Source: an uncultured Muribaculaceae bacterium (GTDB lineage: Bacteria; Bacteroidota; Bacteroidia; Bacteroidales; Muribaculaceae). Taken from it: 39,650 bases of DNA. Where the stretch lies: assembly GCA_910586565.1 (NCBI GenBank), contig CAJUIT010000023.1:1-39650 (forward strand), written 5' to 3'. This document shows, piece after piece, positions 15,100 to 23,865 of the stretch. Each line of letters begins with the position of its first letter. The first letter of the stretch is position 1. The notes under the pieces were generated by a model. The model ran no database searches. It was given only the letters and a program-made list of their open reading frames with translations, and had not been told where the DNA came from. A program made the translations under genes and the position numbers.

Positions 15100-15193
15100 G
15101 TAGGGTCGCCACTTGTGGCGACCGAATCCATGGAAAAACATTAATTCATAAGGGAGTTTTTTATGATTCAGTCGCCACAAGTGGCGACCCTAC
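15100..15193 (+). repeat. Inverted pair of type B REP palindromes (BIME-like)
   Basis: GTAG at 15100-15103 plus the palindrome at 15104-15123, a spacer with TCCATGGA at 15127-15134, and an inverted palindrome at 15170-15189 plus CTAC at 15190-15193. It has the same architecture and core as the pair in the RAYT gene at 10828-10907, so it is a likely substrate or product of that transposase. Confidence 0.75.
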
Positions 15194-15229
15194 AATGTAG
15201 GGGATATTTGGATAATAGTGGGGGATGGG

Positions 15230-15856
15230 TTAGCGGGGGGTGGTGGTGTCGGCTTTGCTGAGGGTGAGGTCGCGGTGGGAGATTTCGCAGTGCATGATGC
15301 CGTTGCGGATGTGGATGTCGTCGATTTCGGTGAGGTTGGAGTAGACGTTCTGCGCGGCACGGTTGATTTGTTGGGTGGCAAGGATGGCTGCACCGGGTTT
15401 GAGTTTCTCGGCCACGGGAGAGGAGCTTTCGCTCAGAATGTTGTAGTTGAGCTGAACGGCATCGGGGTCGACGTTGACGCTGAGTGATGTGGCGTCGAGG
15501 CTGATGAGGATTTCGTCGTCATCTTTCACCTGATAGACTCCGGTGATTGTTGCGGTGCCGGAAGCTGTGATTTGGAGTGGGGTGGAGATTGAATCGTTGA
15601 AAGGCATGGTGTTTTCAACGGTTATGAGTGAGGTCATGGTTACGGAACCTTCGGTGCGGGCGCTTCCCTGGTTGAATTCGAGGATGCGAACCATTGATGC
15701 GGAGGCGGCTCCGGTGTCGAGCAGCATTTCGGGGTTGCCCATCCAGCGGCCTTGCAGTGATTCGGCGAGTTTTGCTTTCGAGTCGCATGAGGTGACGCCC
15801 ATCATGAGTGTTGCACCGAGCATGGCTGATGCGATGGTTTTAAAGGTGGTGTTCAT
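15230..15856 (-). CDS. Hypothetical lipoprotein
   Basis: A 208-aa protein. The start is taken at the ATG at 15856 because it begins a clear lipoprotein signal peptide with lipobox VTSC (C24); the frame continues upstream but would bury the signal. After the cleavage site the protein resembles small Bacteroidales lipoproteins that open with a GRW motif (LQGRWMG), followed by beta-rich segments. I do not recognise a family. Placement in the outer membrane or periplasmic face is inferred from the signal. It is transcribed away from the symporter gene, with a shared upstream region. Confidence 0.75.
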   Translation of the reverse strand: MNTTFKTIASAMLGATLMMGVTSCDSKAKLAESLQGRWMGNPEMLLDTGAASASMVRILEFNQGSARTEGSVTMTSLITVENTMPFNDSISTPLQITASGTATITGVYQVKDDDEILISLDATSLSVNVDPDAVQLNYNILSESSSPVAEKLKPGAAILATQQINRAAQNVYSNLTEIDDIHIRNGIMHCEISHRDLTLSKADTTTPR

Positions 15857-15933
15857 AGCCGTGTTGTTGTTTTTAAAGATTGTTATGATTCTATAACGCA
15901 AACTTGCTTGAAATCGTTCATTTAGGGGTGTGT

Positions 15934-15969
15934 TTTGGCGGGTGAATGAATGTAATTTACCTATCTTTG
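15934..15969 (+). promoter_or_regulatory. Promoter of the symporter gene
   Basis: TATCTTTG at 15962-15969 is a perfect -7 match, and TTTG at 15934-15937 lies 24 nt upstream, slightly longer than the usual 19-21. The leader would be about 45 nt. Confidence 0.45.
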
Positions 15970-16016
15970 CCGTAGATAAAAACATGCACAGAAACATAAT
16001 ATCATAGATAGAAACG

Positions 16017-17240
16017 ATGGCGCAGGAAAGAATGCAGGGAGAAGGGGCTGATGTGAAGCCCGGATGGTGGAAGCGTATGGGGCTTTTGCCAAAGATTGTG
16101 ATAGCAATTGCGTTGGGCATCGGAGCGGGTTATGTGATTCCGATGTGGGGAGCGAGGTGTTTCGCAACGTTCAACGCCGTGTTCAGTCAGTTTCTTGGCT
16201 TTTGCATTCCGCTGATTATCGTGGGCTTTGTGGCTCCGGCAATCGCCGATATCGGGGCGAGGGCGGGAAAGATGCTTGTGGTGACTGCGCTGCTGGCCTA
16301 CGGTTTCACATTGCTTGCCGGTATCCTTTCTTATTTCACGGGAGTGCTCTTTTTCCCCTCGATGATAACCCCCGAGAGCTATGTGGCGAGTGTGACGGGT
16401 GGAGCGGAGGTAGCTCCGTTTTTCACCGTGGCCATGCCCCCGCTCACGGGTGTGATGTCGGCTCTTGTGGCATCGTTTATCTTTGGCCTCGGGGCGGCTT
16501 TCGTGCATGCCCCGGTGCTGAAGGGGTTGCTCGGCGAGTTGCGTGGAATCGTTGCAAAGGTTATCGACAAGGTGATAATTCCGCTGCTGCCGCTTTACAT
16601 CTTCGGCATTTTCATGAACATGACTGTGACCGGTGAGGTTGGCGGAATCCTATCGACGTTCATCAAGATTATCGTTGTTATTTTCGGGCTGCATGTGTTT
16701 GTGTTGCTGCTGCAGTATTGCATAGCGGCCCCCTTTTCGGGTGGAAGCCGCAATCCGCTGAAACTCCTGTGGTCGATGATGCCCGCCTATTTCACGGCGC
16801 TTGGCACTCAGTCGTCGGCAGCCACCATCCCCGTGACTCTTGAGCGCACGGTGAAGATGGGGGTTGACAAGGATGTGGCCGGATTCACCGTGCCGCTGTG
16901 CGCAACCATTCACATGTCGGGGAGCACGCTCAAGCTTGTTGCCTGCGCCCTCGCCCTGATGATGGCTCACGGAATGAACTACGACCTGGGGATGTTTGCC
17001 GGCTTCATTGCCATGCTCGGAATCACCATCATAGCCGCCCCGGGTGTGCCGGGAGGCGCCGTGATGGCGGCGTTGGGGCTCTTCACCTCGATTCTCGGTT
17101 TCAGCGAGGGGGATTGTGCGCTGATGATAGCGCTTTACATCGCAATGGACAGTTTCGGCACAGCCTGCAATGTGACCGGCGACGGGGCTATAGCCATTAT
17201 TGTTGGCCGAGCATTTCGAGGAAGCGGTTCTCGTCGATGA
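16017..17240 (+). CDS. Dicarboxylate/amino acid:cation symporter
   Basis: A 407-aa polytopic inner-membrane protein of the sodium:dicarboxylate symporter (DAACS/GltP) family, importing an acidic amino acid or dicarboxylate with cations. About eight hydrophobic helices are visible. The conserved re-entrant and transport core is seen as GTQSSAATIPVTLE (HP1 serine-rich loop), HMSGSTLKL (helix 7 region) and ALYIAMDSFGTACNVTGDGA (helix 8). The exact substrate cannot be read. The 3' end overlaps the end of ligA by 44 nt on the opposite strand, so the last dozen codons also encode the LigA tail in antisense. No terminator separates the two. The start is ATG at 16017; ATG at 16032 is an alternative. 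Confidence 0.9.
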   Translation: MAQERMQGEGADVKPGWWKRMGLLPKIVIAIALGIGAGYVIPMWGARCFATFNAVFSQFLGFCIPLIIVGFVAPAIADIGARAGKMLVVTALLAYGFTLLAGILSYFTGVLFFPSMITPESYVASVTGGAEVAPFFTVAMPPLTGVMSALVASFIFGLGAAFVHAPVLKGLLGELRGIVAKVIDKVIIPLLPLYIFGIFMNMTVTGEVGGILSTFIKIIVVIFGLHVFVLLLQYCIAAPFSGGSRNPLKLLWSMMPAYFTALGTQSSAATIPVTLERTVKMGVDKDVAGFTVPLCATIHMSGSTLKLVACALALMMAHGMNYDLGMFAGFIAMLGITIIAAPGVPGGAVMAALGLFTSILGFSEGDCALMIALYIAMDSFGTACNVTGDGAIAIIVGRAFRGSGSRR

Positions 17241-19215
17241 TGGGAATGCCGAGCGACGTCGCTTTCTCAAGTTTGGCGGGACCCATGTTCTCGCCGGCGA
17301 GGATGTAGTCGGTTTTCTTTGAGATTGAGCCCACGTTTTTGCCACCGTTGCGCTCGATGAGGGCTTTGTACTCATCGCGTGAATGGAGCGAGAAAGTGCC
17401 GCTGATAACGAACGATTTGCCCCCCAGCAGGTCAGTGCGTCCTTCGTCCGACTCGGCCGGCATCGACATCTGCAGCCCTGCGGCCCGCAGACGTTCAACG
17501 ATTTGACGGTTGAGCGGATTACTGAAATATTCCACAACGCTTTCGGCGATGCGGGGGCCTATATCCTTGGTGGCGGCGAGCTGTTCGCTTGTGGCGCTCA
17601 TGAGGGTGTCGATGTCGGGGAAAGCGCGTGCCACTTTTTTTGCCACGGTGTCCCCAACAAATGGGATGGAGAGGGCATAGACAACGCGGTCATAAGGCAC
17701 CGATTTCGAAGCTTCCAAACCCTCCATCACACGCTCGGCGCTACGCGGGCCGAATCCCGGCAGACGCATCAGCTGCTCGGGACGTAGGTCGTAGAGGTCG
17801 GCGATGTTCCGCACCAGTCCGTTGTCGAAAAGCAGCTGTGCCGTTTCTTCACCAATACCGTCGATGTTCATCATTTTTCGGCCTACGAAATGTTCCACGC
17901 GTCCGGCAATCTGGGGCGGGCACCCGAATTTGTTGGGGCATTGCCACGATGCCTCCCCTTCAATGCGGATGAGCGGTGTGCCGCAGGCCGGACATTTGGC
18001 CACGAAGCGCACCGGCTGGGAACCGGCGATGCGGTCGCGCTCGTCAACCCCTGTGATTTTGGGGATTATCTCGCCACCTTTCTCAACGAAAAGCATGTCG
18101 TGCTCGTGGATGCCGAGGGTGTTGATGATATCCTCGTTGTGGAGCGAGGCGCGTTTTACGATGGTACCCGACAGAAGTACCGGCTCAAGATTGGCCACGG
18201 GGGTGACTATGCCCATGCGTCCCACCTCGAACGACACGAAGCGCAGGCGCGTGATTGCGCGCTCGGCGGGGAATTTGTAGGCGATGGCCCAGCGGGGCGA
18301 TTTGGCGGTGAAGCCCAGGTTGAGCTGCTGGCGCAGGGAGTTGACTTTGAACACGAGCCCGTCGGTGGCCACAGGGAGGTGGCGGCGAGCCTCATCCCAA
18401 TGGCGGATGAAGTCGTCGACACTTTCGAGCGACGGGAGGAGAGTCATTATGTCGGAAACCTTGAACCCCCATGAGCGGGCGGCCATCATGTTGTCGAAAT
18501 GATTGTCGAATGGGAGCTCGGGGCCGAGAAGATAGTAGAAGTAGGCATCGAGTCCGCGGCGCGCCACCTCGCGGGAGTTGAGTGTTTTCAGTGTGCCCGA
18601 GGCGGCGTTGCGCGGGTTGGCGAAGAGGGGCTCTTCGTTAAATTCACGCTCGCGGTTGAGCTTGTCGAAAGCTTCCCACGGCATGAGAATCTCGCCGCGG
18701 ATTTCAAAAAAGTCGGGCCATCCCGAGCCTTGCAGCTGCAGGGGGATGGAGCGAATGGTTTTGATATTTTCGGTGACAATGTCGCCGCGCTCCCCGTCGC
18801 CTCGTGTAACGGCGCGCACAAGGCGCCCGTGCTCATAGATGAGCGAGATGGAGGTGCCGTCGAATTTCATTTCACCAACCACGTTGAACGATTCTCCCCC
18901 GAGAGCCGTGCGTACTCGGTGGAACCATTCGTCAACCTCGTCGATTGAATAGGTGTTGCCGAGCGAGAGCATGGGGTAGATGTGCTCTATTTGCTCGAAA
19001 GCGCCGGTGAGGTCGCTCCCCACCCGTTGGGTTGGGGAGAGGGGGTCGGCCATTTCGGGGTGCTGCTTTTCCAGGGTTTCGAGCTCCTTGAGGAGCATGT
19101 CGAACTCGCGGTCGGAAATCTCCGGGGCGTTAAGCACGTAGTAGTTGTGGTTGTGGCGGTTGAGGAGTTCGCGCAATTCGGTTATGCGGCTGCAGGGGTC
19201 GGTGTTGGCTGACAT
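17197..19215 (-). CDS. ligA: NAD-dependent DNA ligase
   Basis: A 672-aa ligase that seals nicks in replication and repair using NAD+. The start is placed at the ATG at 19215 (MSANTDP) because upstream codons are low-complexity and the ligase Ia domain begins just after it. The adenylated lysine is K117 in EMKFDG. The OB domain, the zinc finger (C408, C411, C426, C432, the same numbers as E. coli LigA), the HhH repeats (LMRLPGFGPRSAERV) and a C-terminal BRCT domain (GKSFVISGTFS) follow in order. It is the last gene of the yicC-gmk-nadD-DUF5063-ligA operon and converges on the symporter gene. Confidence 0.97.
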   Translation of the reverse strand: MSANTDPCSRITELRELLNRHNHNYYVLNAPEISDREFDMLLKELETLEKQHPEMADPLSPTQRVGSDLTGAFEQIEHIYPMLSLGNTYSIDEVDEWFHRVRTALGGESFNVVGEMKFDGTSISLIYEHGRLVRAVTRGDGERGDIVTENIKTIRSIPLQLQGSGWPDFFEIRGEILMPWEAFDKLNREREFNEEPLFANPRNAASGTLKTLNSREVARRGLDAYFYYLLGPELPFDNHFDNMMAARSWGFKVSDIMTLLPSLESVDDFIRHWDEARRHLPVATDGLVFKVNSLRQQLNLGFTAKSPRWAIAYKFPAERAITRLRFVSFEVGRMGIVTPVANLEPVLLSGTIVKRASLHNEDIINTLGIHEHDMLFVEKGGEIIPKITGVDERDRIAGSQPVRFVAKCPACGTPLIRIEGEASWQCPNKFGCPPQIAGRVEHFVGRKMMNIDGIGEETAQLLFDNGLVRNIADLYDLRPEQLMRLPGFGPRSAERVMEGLEASKSVPYDRVVYALSIPFVGDTVAKKVARAFPDIDTLMSATSEQLAATKDIGPRIAESVVEYFSNPLNRQIVERLRAAGLQMSMPAESDEGRTDLLGGKSFVISGTFSLHSRDEYKALIERNGGKNVGSISKKTDYILAGENMGPAKLEKATSLGIPIIDENRFLEMLGQQ

Positions 19216-19271
19216 TGTTGTGGTTGCGTGGCTTGAGTTGAAGTGAGGATGGGGGGAGAGAGGCGCGGTGT

Positions 19272-19784
19272 TCAGTCGTTCTCGTTCATGCGGATGCGGT
19301 TGAGGGCGCGGAGCACGTTGCAGAGTGTGGCGCTCCAATAGGTGCGGAAATCGTCGCGGATGCCGATGATTGCCACCTGCACCGTTTCGTCGGTTGCATC
19401 GCGGATGGTGTTGATGAAGTTGTAGAGCGCCTGAAAAATGTCGGCGAGACTTTCCGACACGCTGGCGGCCACCGGGGTGTCGGAGTATTTCATCTCCTCC
19501 TCAAACACTTCGAGGTAAACGTCGTCGGCTCCCATCAGTTCCTCCATGCCGCGGCGTACCGAATCGTAGTAGTCCTCGTCGAGGGCGCTGTCGATGTAGG
19601 CGTCGGTTTCGTCGAGGGTGTCAACGCGCAGGTCGGTTGCCGAGATGTATAGGCGAGGGAGGAGACGGAGCATGTTTTCGATGAAATCGGCGCGTTCGGT
19701 TTCGCGCGCGTTTTCCACTGCCATGCAATATTCGTTGCAGAGGCCTATGAAGGCTATGGAGTTGGTGTTGAGTGCAGATTCCAT
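19272..19784 (-). CDS. DUF5063 domain-containing protein
   Basis: A 170-aa acidic, helical, soluble protein without signal peptide. It matches my memory of the Bacteroidales DUF5063 family, small proteins commonly found near nadD and ligA. No catalytic motif can be seen. It lies 42 nt after nadD and 56 nt before ligA, so it is almost surely co-transcribed. Function unknown. Confidence 0.8.
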   Translation of the reverse strand: MESALNTNSIAFIGLCNEYCMAVENARETERADFIENMLRLLPRLYISATDLRVDTLDETDAYIDSALDEDYYDSVRRGMEELMGADDVYLEVFEEEMKYSDTPVAASVSESLADIFQALYNFINTIRDATDETVQVAIIGIRDDFRTYWSATLCNVLRALNRIRMNEND

Positions 19785-19826
19785 GATGTTTCTATATTTG
19801 TGGGGGAGTGAGAGATGCCCGCGGCA

Positions 19827-20402
19827 TCAGCGTTTGGCGCAGCCATCTGTTGAATATAACCCCCGGGAGGTGATATAGTTTAGCACCGGAGCGGGGATAA
19901 GGGTTGCGGCACGCTCATCGCCGGCAGCTATGAGATTGCGCACAAGTGTGCTCGACACGTCGTGAACCGGCAGGTCGATTGCCTGCGGGCAGGGGAAGCC
20001 GGGGCGCGGGTAGACGATTGGTGCATAGTCGCGCAGAATCTCGTCGTGCTCCTTCCAACGGTCGAAAATCAGCATGTTGTCGGCACCGATGATAAGGCGG
20101 AATCCGATGCCGGGATTGCGCCGCGACAGCTCGCGCAGGGTGTTGATTGTGAACGACGGGCGTGGCATCGTCAGCTCTATGTCGCACACTCTCAGCCCCG
20201 GAATCCCTTCGGTGGCGAGGCGGAGCATTTCAAGGCGGGTGTTGTCGGGCAGGAGGTCGGCGGGATTGCTTTTAAGCGGGTTGAGCGGCGAGAGTGTGAG
20301 CCACACTTCATCCACCAATCCACGCTCCACAATGGCACGGGCAAGGGCAATGTGACCGTTGTGAACGGGGTTGAACGAGCCGCCGAAAATTCCAACAGTC
20401 AT
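19827..20402 (-). CDS. nadD: Nicotinate-nucleotide adenylyltransferase
   Basis: A 191-aa enzyme that joins nicotinate mononucleotide and ATP to give deamido-NAD, a late step of NAD synthesis. The nucleotidyltransferase signature GGSFNPVHNGH is at residues 7-17, and the second ATP-binding motif SSTLVR is at 150-155. Only 4 nt separate it from gmk. Its product feeds NAD to the ligase encoded two genes downstream, although that link may be coincidental. Confidence 0.96.
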   Translation of the reverse strand: MTVGIFGGSFNPVHNGHIALARAIVERGLVDEVWLTLSPLNPLKSNPADLLPDNTRLEMLRLATEGIPGLRVCDIELTMPRPSFTINTLRELSRRNPGIGFRLIIGADNMLIFDRWKEHDEILRDYAPIVYPRPGFPCPQAIDLPVHDVSSTLVRNLIAAGDERAATLIPAPVLNYITSRGLYSTDGCAKR

Positions 20403-20406
20403 GGTG

Positions 20407-20982
20407 TCACTTGCCGATGAATGCGGCCATGAGGCTCTCCACTTCGGCTATTGCCTCGGGAAGAGTGTCGTTCACCACCACGTGGTCGTAGTCGTTGCGG
20501 AACTGAAGCTCGAACTCGGCGCGTCCCACGCGTTGCTCAATGTCGGCATCGGATTCACTGCCGCGTTTTTTCAGTCGCCACTTGAGCTCGCTGATGCTGG
20601 GGGGAGCGATGAAGATGCTGATGGCATCGTCGCCGAATTGCTTCTTTACGTTCACGCCACCCTTCACGTCGATGTCGAGGATAACGTTGTGCCCTTCGTT
20701 TACGCGGTTCTGGATTTCGCTGCGCAGGGTGCCGTAGAAGCGGCCGGGATAAACCTGTTCATACTCCACGAATGCCCCTTCGGCAATGAGGTCCTTGAAC
20801 TGCTGGTCGGAGAGGAAATGATAGCTTACGCCGTCGATTTCACCCTCGCGGGGTTTGCGGTTGGTGGCCGAGACGGAGAACTGGAGGTCGAGCTGACCGC
20901 GGTCCATTATATCGCCGATGATGGTTGATTTGCCGCAGCCCGAGGGTGCGGAGATTATTATGAGTTTTCCTTTGGTGTTCAT
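20407..20982 (-). CDS. gmk: Guanylate kinase
   Basis: A 191-aa kinase that phosphorylates GMP to GDP with ATP. P-loop SAPSGCGKST lies at 11-20. The GMP-binding segment is SATNRKPREGEIDGVSYHF, and the lid region has RLKKRGSESD. Standard length. It lies between yicC and nadD, an order seen in many Bacteroidota. Confidence 0.97.
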   Translation of the reverse strand: MNTKGKLIIISAPSGCGKSTIIGDIMDRGQLDLQFSVSATNRKPREGEIDGVSYHFLSDQQFKDLIAEGAFVEYEQVYPGRFYGTLRSEIQNRVNEGHNVILDIDVKGGVNVKKQFGDDAISIFIAPPSISELKWRLKKRGSESDADIEQRVGRAEFELQFRNDYDHVVVNDTLPEAIAEVESLMAAFIGK

Positions 20983-21022
20983 TGCGGAGGTGTTTATGAG
21001 ATGGGTTTGTTGAGTGAGATTT

Positions 21023-21898
21023 TTACATCACGTTGAGCACCTGCTCCTTGATTTGTTCGAGCTCGTCTTTCATCTTCACCACGAGAATCTGCATTTCGGC
21101 ATGGTTGCTTTTCGAGCCCATTGTGTTGATTTCGCGACCCATTTCCTGGGAGATGAAGCCGAGCTTCTTGCCTTGACCTTTGGGCCCGTCGAGGGTTTCG
21201 AGGAAGTAGTCGAGGTGCTGGCGCAGACGCTGTTTCTCTTCGTTTATGTCGAGTTTCTCGATGTAGAAAATCATTTCCTGTTCAAGGCGCCCCTTGTCGT
21301 AGTCAACTTTGGGGATGGATGCCAACCCCTCTTCGATGCGCGAGCGTATTTTCACGAGACGCTCTGTTTCATAGCGGGGCACTTCGGCAAGGAGGGCAGA
21401 GATGCGTTCGATGCGCGCGGCAAAGAAATCGCGCAGCTTGCGCCCTTCGGTTGCGCGGTAGTCCATGAGGCGGTCAACGGCCTGACGCAGCCCTTCGAGG
21501 ATGATGCGGCGCTCGTCGTCGTTCACTTCGGTCACGGAGTCGCTTTTCACCGAATCGGGGAACCGCAGCAACACGCTGTACCAATCGGCTGGGAGGCCGA
21601 TGCCGAGCTTTTCTGAGGCTTCTACAACTTGGCGCTTGTAGGCTTCGAGGGCCGGGAGGTTGAGTTGCACCGCCGAATCGGCTCCTGTTGTCTCCACATA
21701 CATGTTGAGCTCGGCTTTGCCGCGCTCAAGCACGGGTGCAACAAGGTTGCGCATGTCGAGTTCGAGCGAGCGGTAGCCTGCCGGCACTCTGGCCGAGAGG
21801 TCGAGCTGCTTGCTGTTGAGCGACTTTATCTCAAAGGTGAATTTCTTGTTCTGACATTCGACAACGGCGCTGCCGAAACCGGTCATGGATAATATCAT
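21023..21898 (-). CDS. yicC: YicC/YloC family endoribonuclease
   Basis: A 291-aa protein. The N-terminal family signature is SMTGFG (residues 4-9) followed by EIKSLNSK. The C-terminal DUF1732 part carries EKLDINEEKQRL and GKKLGFISQEMGREINT. YicC proteins are endoribonucleases acting in RNA turnover. Substrate here unknown. It is the first gene of the five-gene operon, with a promoter box at 21946-21953. Confidence 0.92.
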   Translation of the reverse strand: MILSMTGFGSAVVECQNKKFTFEIKSLNSKQLDLSARVPAGYRSLELDMRNLVAPVLERGKAELNMYVETTGADSAVQLNLPALEAYKRQVVEASEKLGIGLPADWYSVLLRFPDSVKSDSVTEVNDDERRIILEGLRQAVDRLMDYRATEGRKLRDFFAARIERISALLAEVPRYETERLVKIRSRIEEGLASIPKVDYDKGRLEQEMIFYIEKLDINEEKQRLRQHLDYFLETLDGPKGQGKKLGFISQEMGREINTMGSKSNHAEMQILVVKMKDELEQIKEQVLNVM

Positions 21899-21945
21899 TT
21901 TCGATGGTGGTTAGGTTGGCGACTCTCGGCCGCATTTTATTATTG

Positions 21946-21953
21946 CAAAATTA
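21946..21953 (-). promoter_or_regulatory. -7 box for the yicC-gmk-nadD-ligA operon
   Basis: Minus-strand TAATTTTG is a perfect TAnnTTTG match about 50 nt before the yicC start. It is back to back with the tsaB box at 21975-21982. Confidence 0.5.
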
Positions 21954-21974
21954 AGTAAATTCGGCTGAAAGCCG

Positions 21975-21982
21975 TAAATTTG
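21975..21982 (+). promoter_or_regulatory. -7 box for tsaB
   Basis: TAAATTTG matches TAnnTTTG perfectly and lies 24 nt before the tsaB ATG at 22007. It also supports starting TsaB at 22007, because the longer frame at 21980 would begin inside the box. Confidence 0.5.
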
Positions 21983-22006
21983 CACATAAATTTTAGCGAA
22001 AAAAAT

Positions 22007-22696
22007 ATGCCGACGATATTAAGTATTGAAACATCCACCGAAGTGTGTTCGGTAGCGCTGACCTCCGAGGGCGCTGTGTTAGAACATTTTGAAGAGTTCG
22101 ACGGGCGCAACCACGCCACGTTGCTCAGCGGATTTATCAAGGGGTGTCTCGACCATCTGCGCCGGCATGAGATGAAACTCGATGCCGTTGCGGTGTCGCT
22201 CGGCCCGGGAAGCTACACGGGGCTGCGCATCGGCCTCTCCGAAGCAAAAGGTCTTGCCTACGCCCTCGATGTGCCCCTCATCGGTGTTGACACCCTCAAA
22301 CTGATGTCGGTTAATGTGATGTTCAACAACGATGTTCACCCCGAGGCGATGTTCGCCCCTATGATTGATGCACGCCGCATGGAGGTGTACACCGCCGTCT
22401 ACGACCTCGCGCTCAACGAGCTTGTGGCTCCCACACCGCTCATTCTTGATGAGGATTCCTACACCAAATGGCTCGACCGCGGCGAGGTGCTCTTTTTCGG
22501 AAACGGCAGCGACAAGGCACGTGAGGTAATCACTCACCCCAACGCCCGTTTCATTCCCGATGTGAAGCCCCTGGCAGTCGACATGCTCCCCCTTGCCGAC
22601 CAGGCTTTCCGCGCCGGCAATTTCCTCGACCTGGCCTATTCCGTTCCCACTTATCTGAAAGATTTCCAGGCCACCAAGCCCAAACGCCTCTGGTGA
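22007..22696 (+). CDS. tsaB: tRNA threonylcarbamoyladenosine biosynthesis protein TsaB
   Basis: A 229-aa ASKHA-fold protein needed, with TsaD and TsaE, to make the t6A modification at position 37 of ANN-decoding tRNAs. The N-terminal ILSIETST motif opens the protein at the chosen ATG. The second motif, SLGPGSYTGLRIGLSEAKGLAYAL, is typical of TsaB. TsaD and TsaE are not in the window. The short hairpin just past the stop (22696-22718, no T-run) may be a weak terminator. Confidence 0.94.
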   Translation: MPTILSIETSTEVCSVALTSEGAVLEHFEEFDGRNHATLLSGFIKGCLDHLRRHEMKLDAVAVSLGPGSYTGLRIGLSEAKGLAYALDVPLIGVDTLKLMSVNVMFNNDVHPEAMFAPMIDARRMEVYTAVYDLALNELVAPTPLILDEDSYTKWLDRGEVLFFGNGSDKAREVITHPNARFIPDVKPLAVDMLPLADQAFRAGNFLDLAYSVPTYLKDFQATKPKRLW

Positions 22697-22771
22697 AACC
22701 CGCTCGGCAATCGGGTTTTCCACTGTGCATCACCGGCATGGGAAGTATTGAAACCAAAACGCTGCTTTCAA

Positions 22772-23338
22772 ATGGCTTTCTACACAAGCGAAATAATGAC
22801 CGGAGCTCCGGCTACATTCAAATCTCCGACTCAAAAACTGATTTACGAGCGTTTGGAGAACTCCGGCACACCCTACACCCGAATAGAGAGCGACCCGGGA
22901 GTTTCGATGGATGACTGCCTGAATATCGACAAGGCTTTCGGCATTGAAACCGTCAAGACGATTCTGCTCACCAACCGGCAGAAAAACAAATTTTGGCTAT
23001 ATGTGACTCACGCGCGGAAACCCTTTATAACCAAAGAATTCGGTGCATCATTGCAGATTCCGCGAGTGTCGTTTGCCGACGAGGAACTAATGAAAGAAAT
23101 TCTCGGCACACCTCACGGTGCGGCCACTCCATTCGGCTTGTTGAGGAAAGAAGCGGCCGATGTGACCTTCGTTATGGATCATGATGTTGCGGCGAGAGAA
23201 AAAATAGTGCTTACCGATGGTGATGCGTGCGGTTTTATCGCTATTGCCATCAACGACCTGTTTAATCTGCTCGGTCGCACACCCCTATTAATCGACAATC
23301 CCGCAGAAATTCTAACACCCCCTCACCGTCAGAACTAA
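22772..23338 (+). CDS. Aminoacyl-tRNA deacylase, YbaK/PrdX-type
   Basis: A protein of 188 aa (from ATG 22772; 22748 and 22796 also possible) with the prolyl-tRNA-synthetase-associated (YbaK/ProX) editing domain. The family pattern is visible as LENSGTPYTRIES at the start, then VKTILLTNRQKNKFWLYV with the conserved lysine region. The glycine-rich GTPHGAATPFGLL loop and the VMDHD strand follow. Such proteins hydrolyse mischarged tRNA, typically Ala- or Cys-tRNA(Pro), in trans. The exact substrate cannot be assigned. It lies 75 nt after tsaB, probably in the same transcript. Confidence 0.85.
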   Translation: MAFYTSEIMTGAPATFKSPTQKLIYERLENSGTPYTRIESDPGVSMDDCLNIDKAFGIETVKTILLTNRQKNKFWLYVTHARKPFITKEFGASLQIPRVSFADEELMKEILGTPHGAATPFGLLRKEAADVTFVMDHDVAAREKIVLTDGDACGFIAIAINDLFNLLGRTPLLIDNPAEILTPPHRQN

Positions 23339-23498
23339 AAAAGTGAGGGCGATGTATCGTGCGCAGCCGGCGTGCGCAGCCCGCCGATTGTATCATAGCT
23401 CCCTCCCCGAACTTTTTTTGGTGCTGTGAAAAGTTGAAAACTTTTGCCACCTCAAAATTTTCGCGCCTTTTAACCTTCCTCCGCCATAGTCAGCCTTT

Positions 23499-23506
23499 TA
23501 TCTTTG
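23499..23506 (+). promoter_or_regulatory. Orphan TAnnTTTG promoter box
   Basis: TATCTTTG matches the consensus perfectly and points into the C-rich region that lacks a clear gene. No convincing -33 element. Confidence 0.3.
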
Positions 23507-23865
23507 CGCCTCGATGCGCAAGCTCCTCACAGCATCCCGTTGCCTGTCGTTGCGTCCACACAATCCTTCCCCGCGCATCATCCTCCGCAACGCTGCAACC
23601 TACCACATCATCCCCTTCATCACCTATACCTCCCCGCAACCACCCCCGCCACTATTAGAATCCACCCGTGAGGGCCCTCCCCACACCCTCGTCCGAACTT
23701 TGCGGTGTGCCGGACTCCGCCCAACCACAGGCCCTCGGTTCCTCCGAACCCTCCCCCTGTGCAACCGCCCGACAAGAGCCCTTTGACATTCTTTACATAA
23801 AAGCCTTTGTAACGCACATCTCCAAGGTTGCGTTGCAATAACCGGTGGGAGGAGATGATAAAAAG

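Larger units (their letters stand above)
14798..15229. other. Intergenic region upstream of the restriction operon
   Basis: This 432-bp spacer contains the hsdM promoter with an overlapping 14-bp inverted repeat (14845-14878), a 65-bp mini-element with inverted ends and GGGTC flanks (14931-14995), and a BIME-like inverted pair (15100-15193). No gene is supported. Confidence 0.6.

Noticed and set aside
16002..16508. 168-codon minus-strand frame opposite the symporter gene
   Set aside because: Arg/His-rich antisense shadow of a clear membrane transporter.
22696..22718. Terminator after tsaB
   Set aside because: A 7-bp stem is present but no T-run follows, and the next gene on the same strand starts 75 nt later, so strong termination is unlikely.
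23514..23786. 90-codon proline-rich frame right after a TAnnTTTG box
   Set aside because: The promoter position is attractive, but the protein is a translation of C-rich low-complexity DNA with no recognisable domain, and competing frames exist on both strands.
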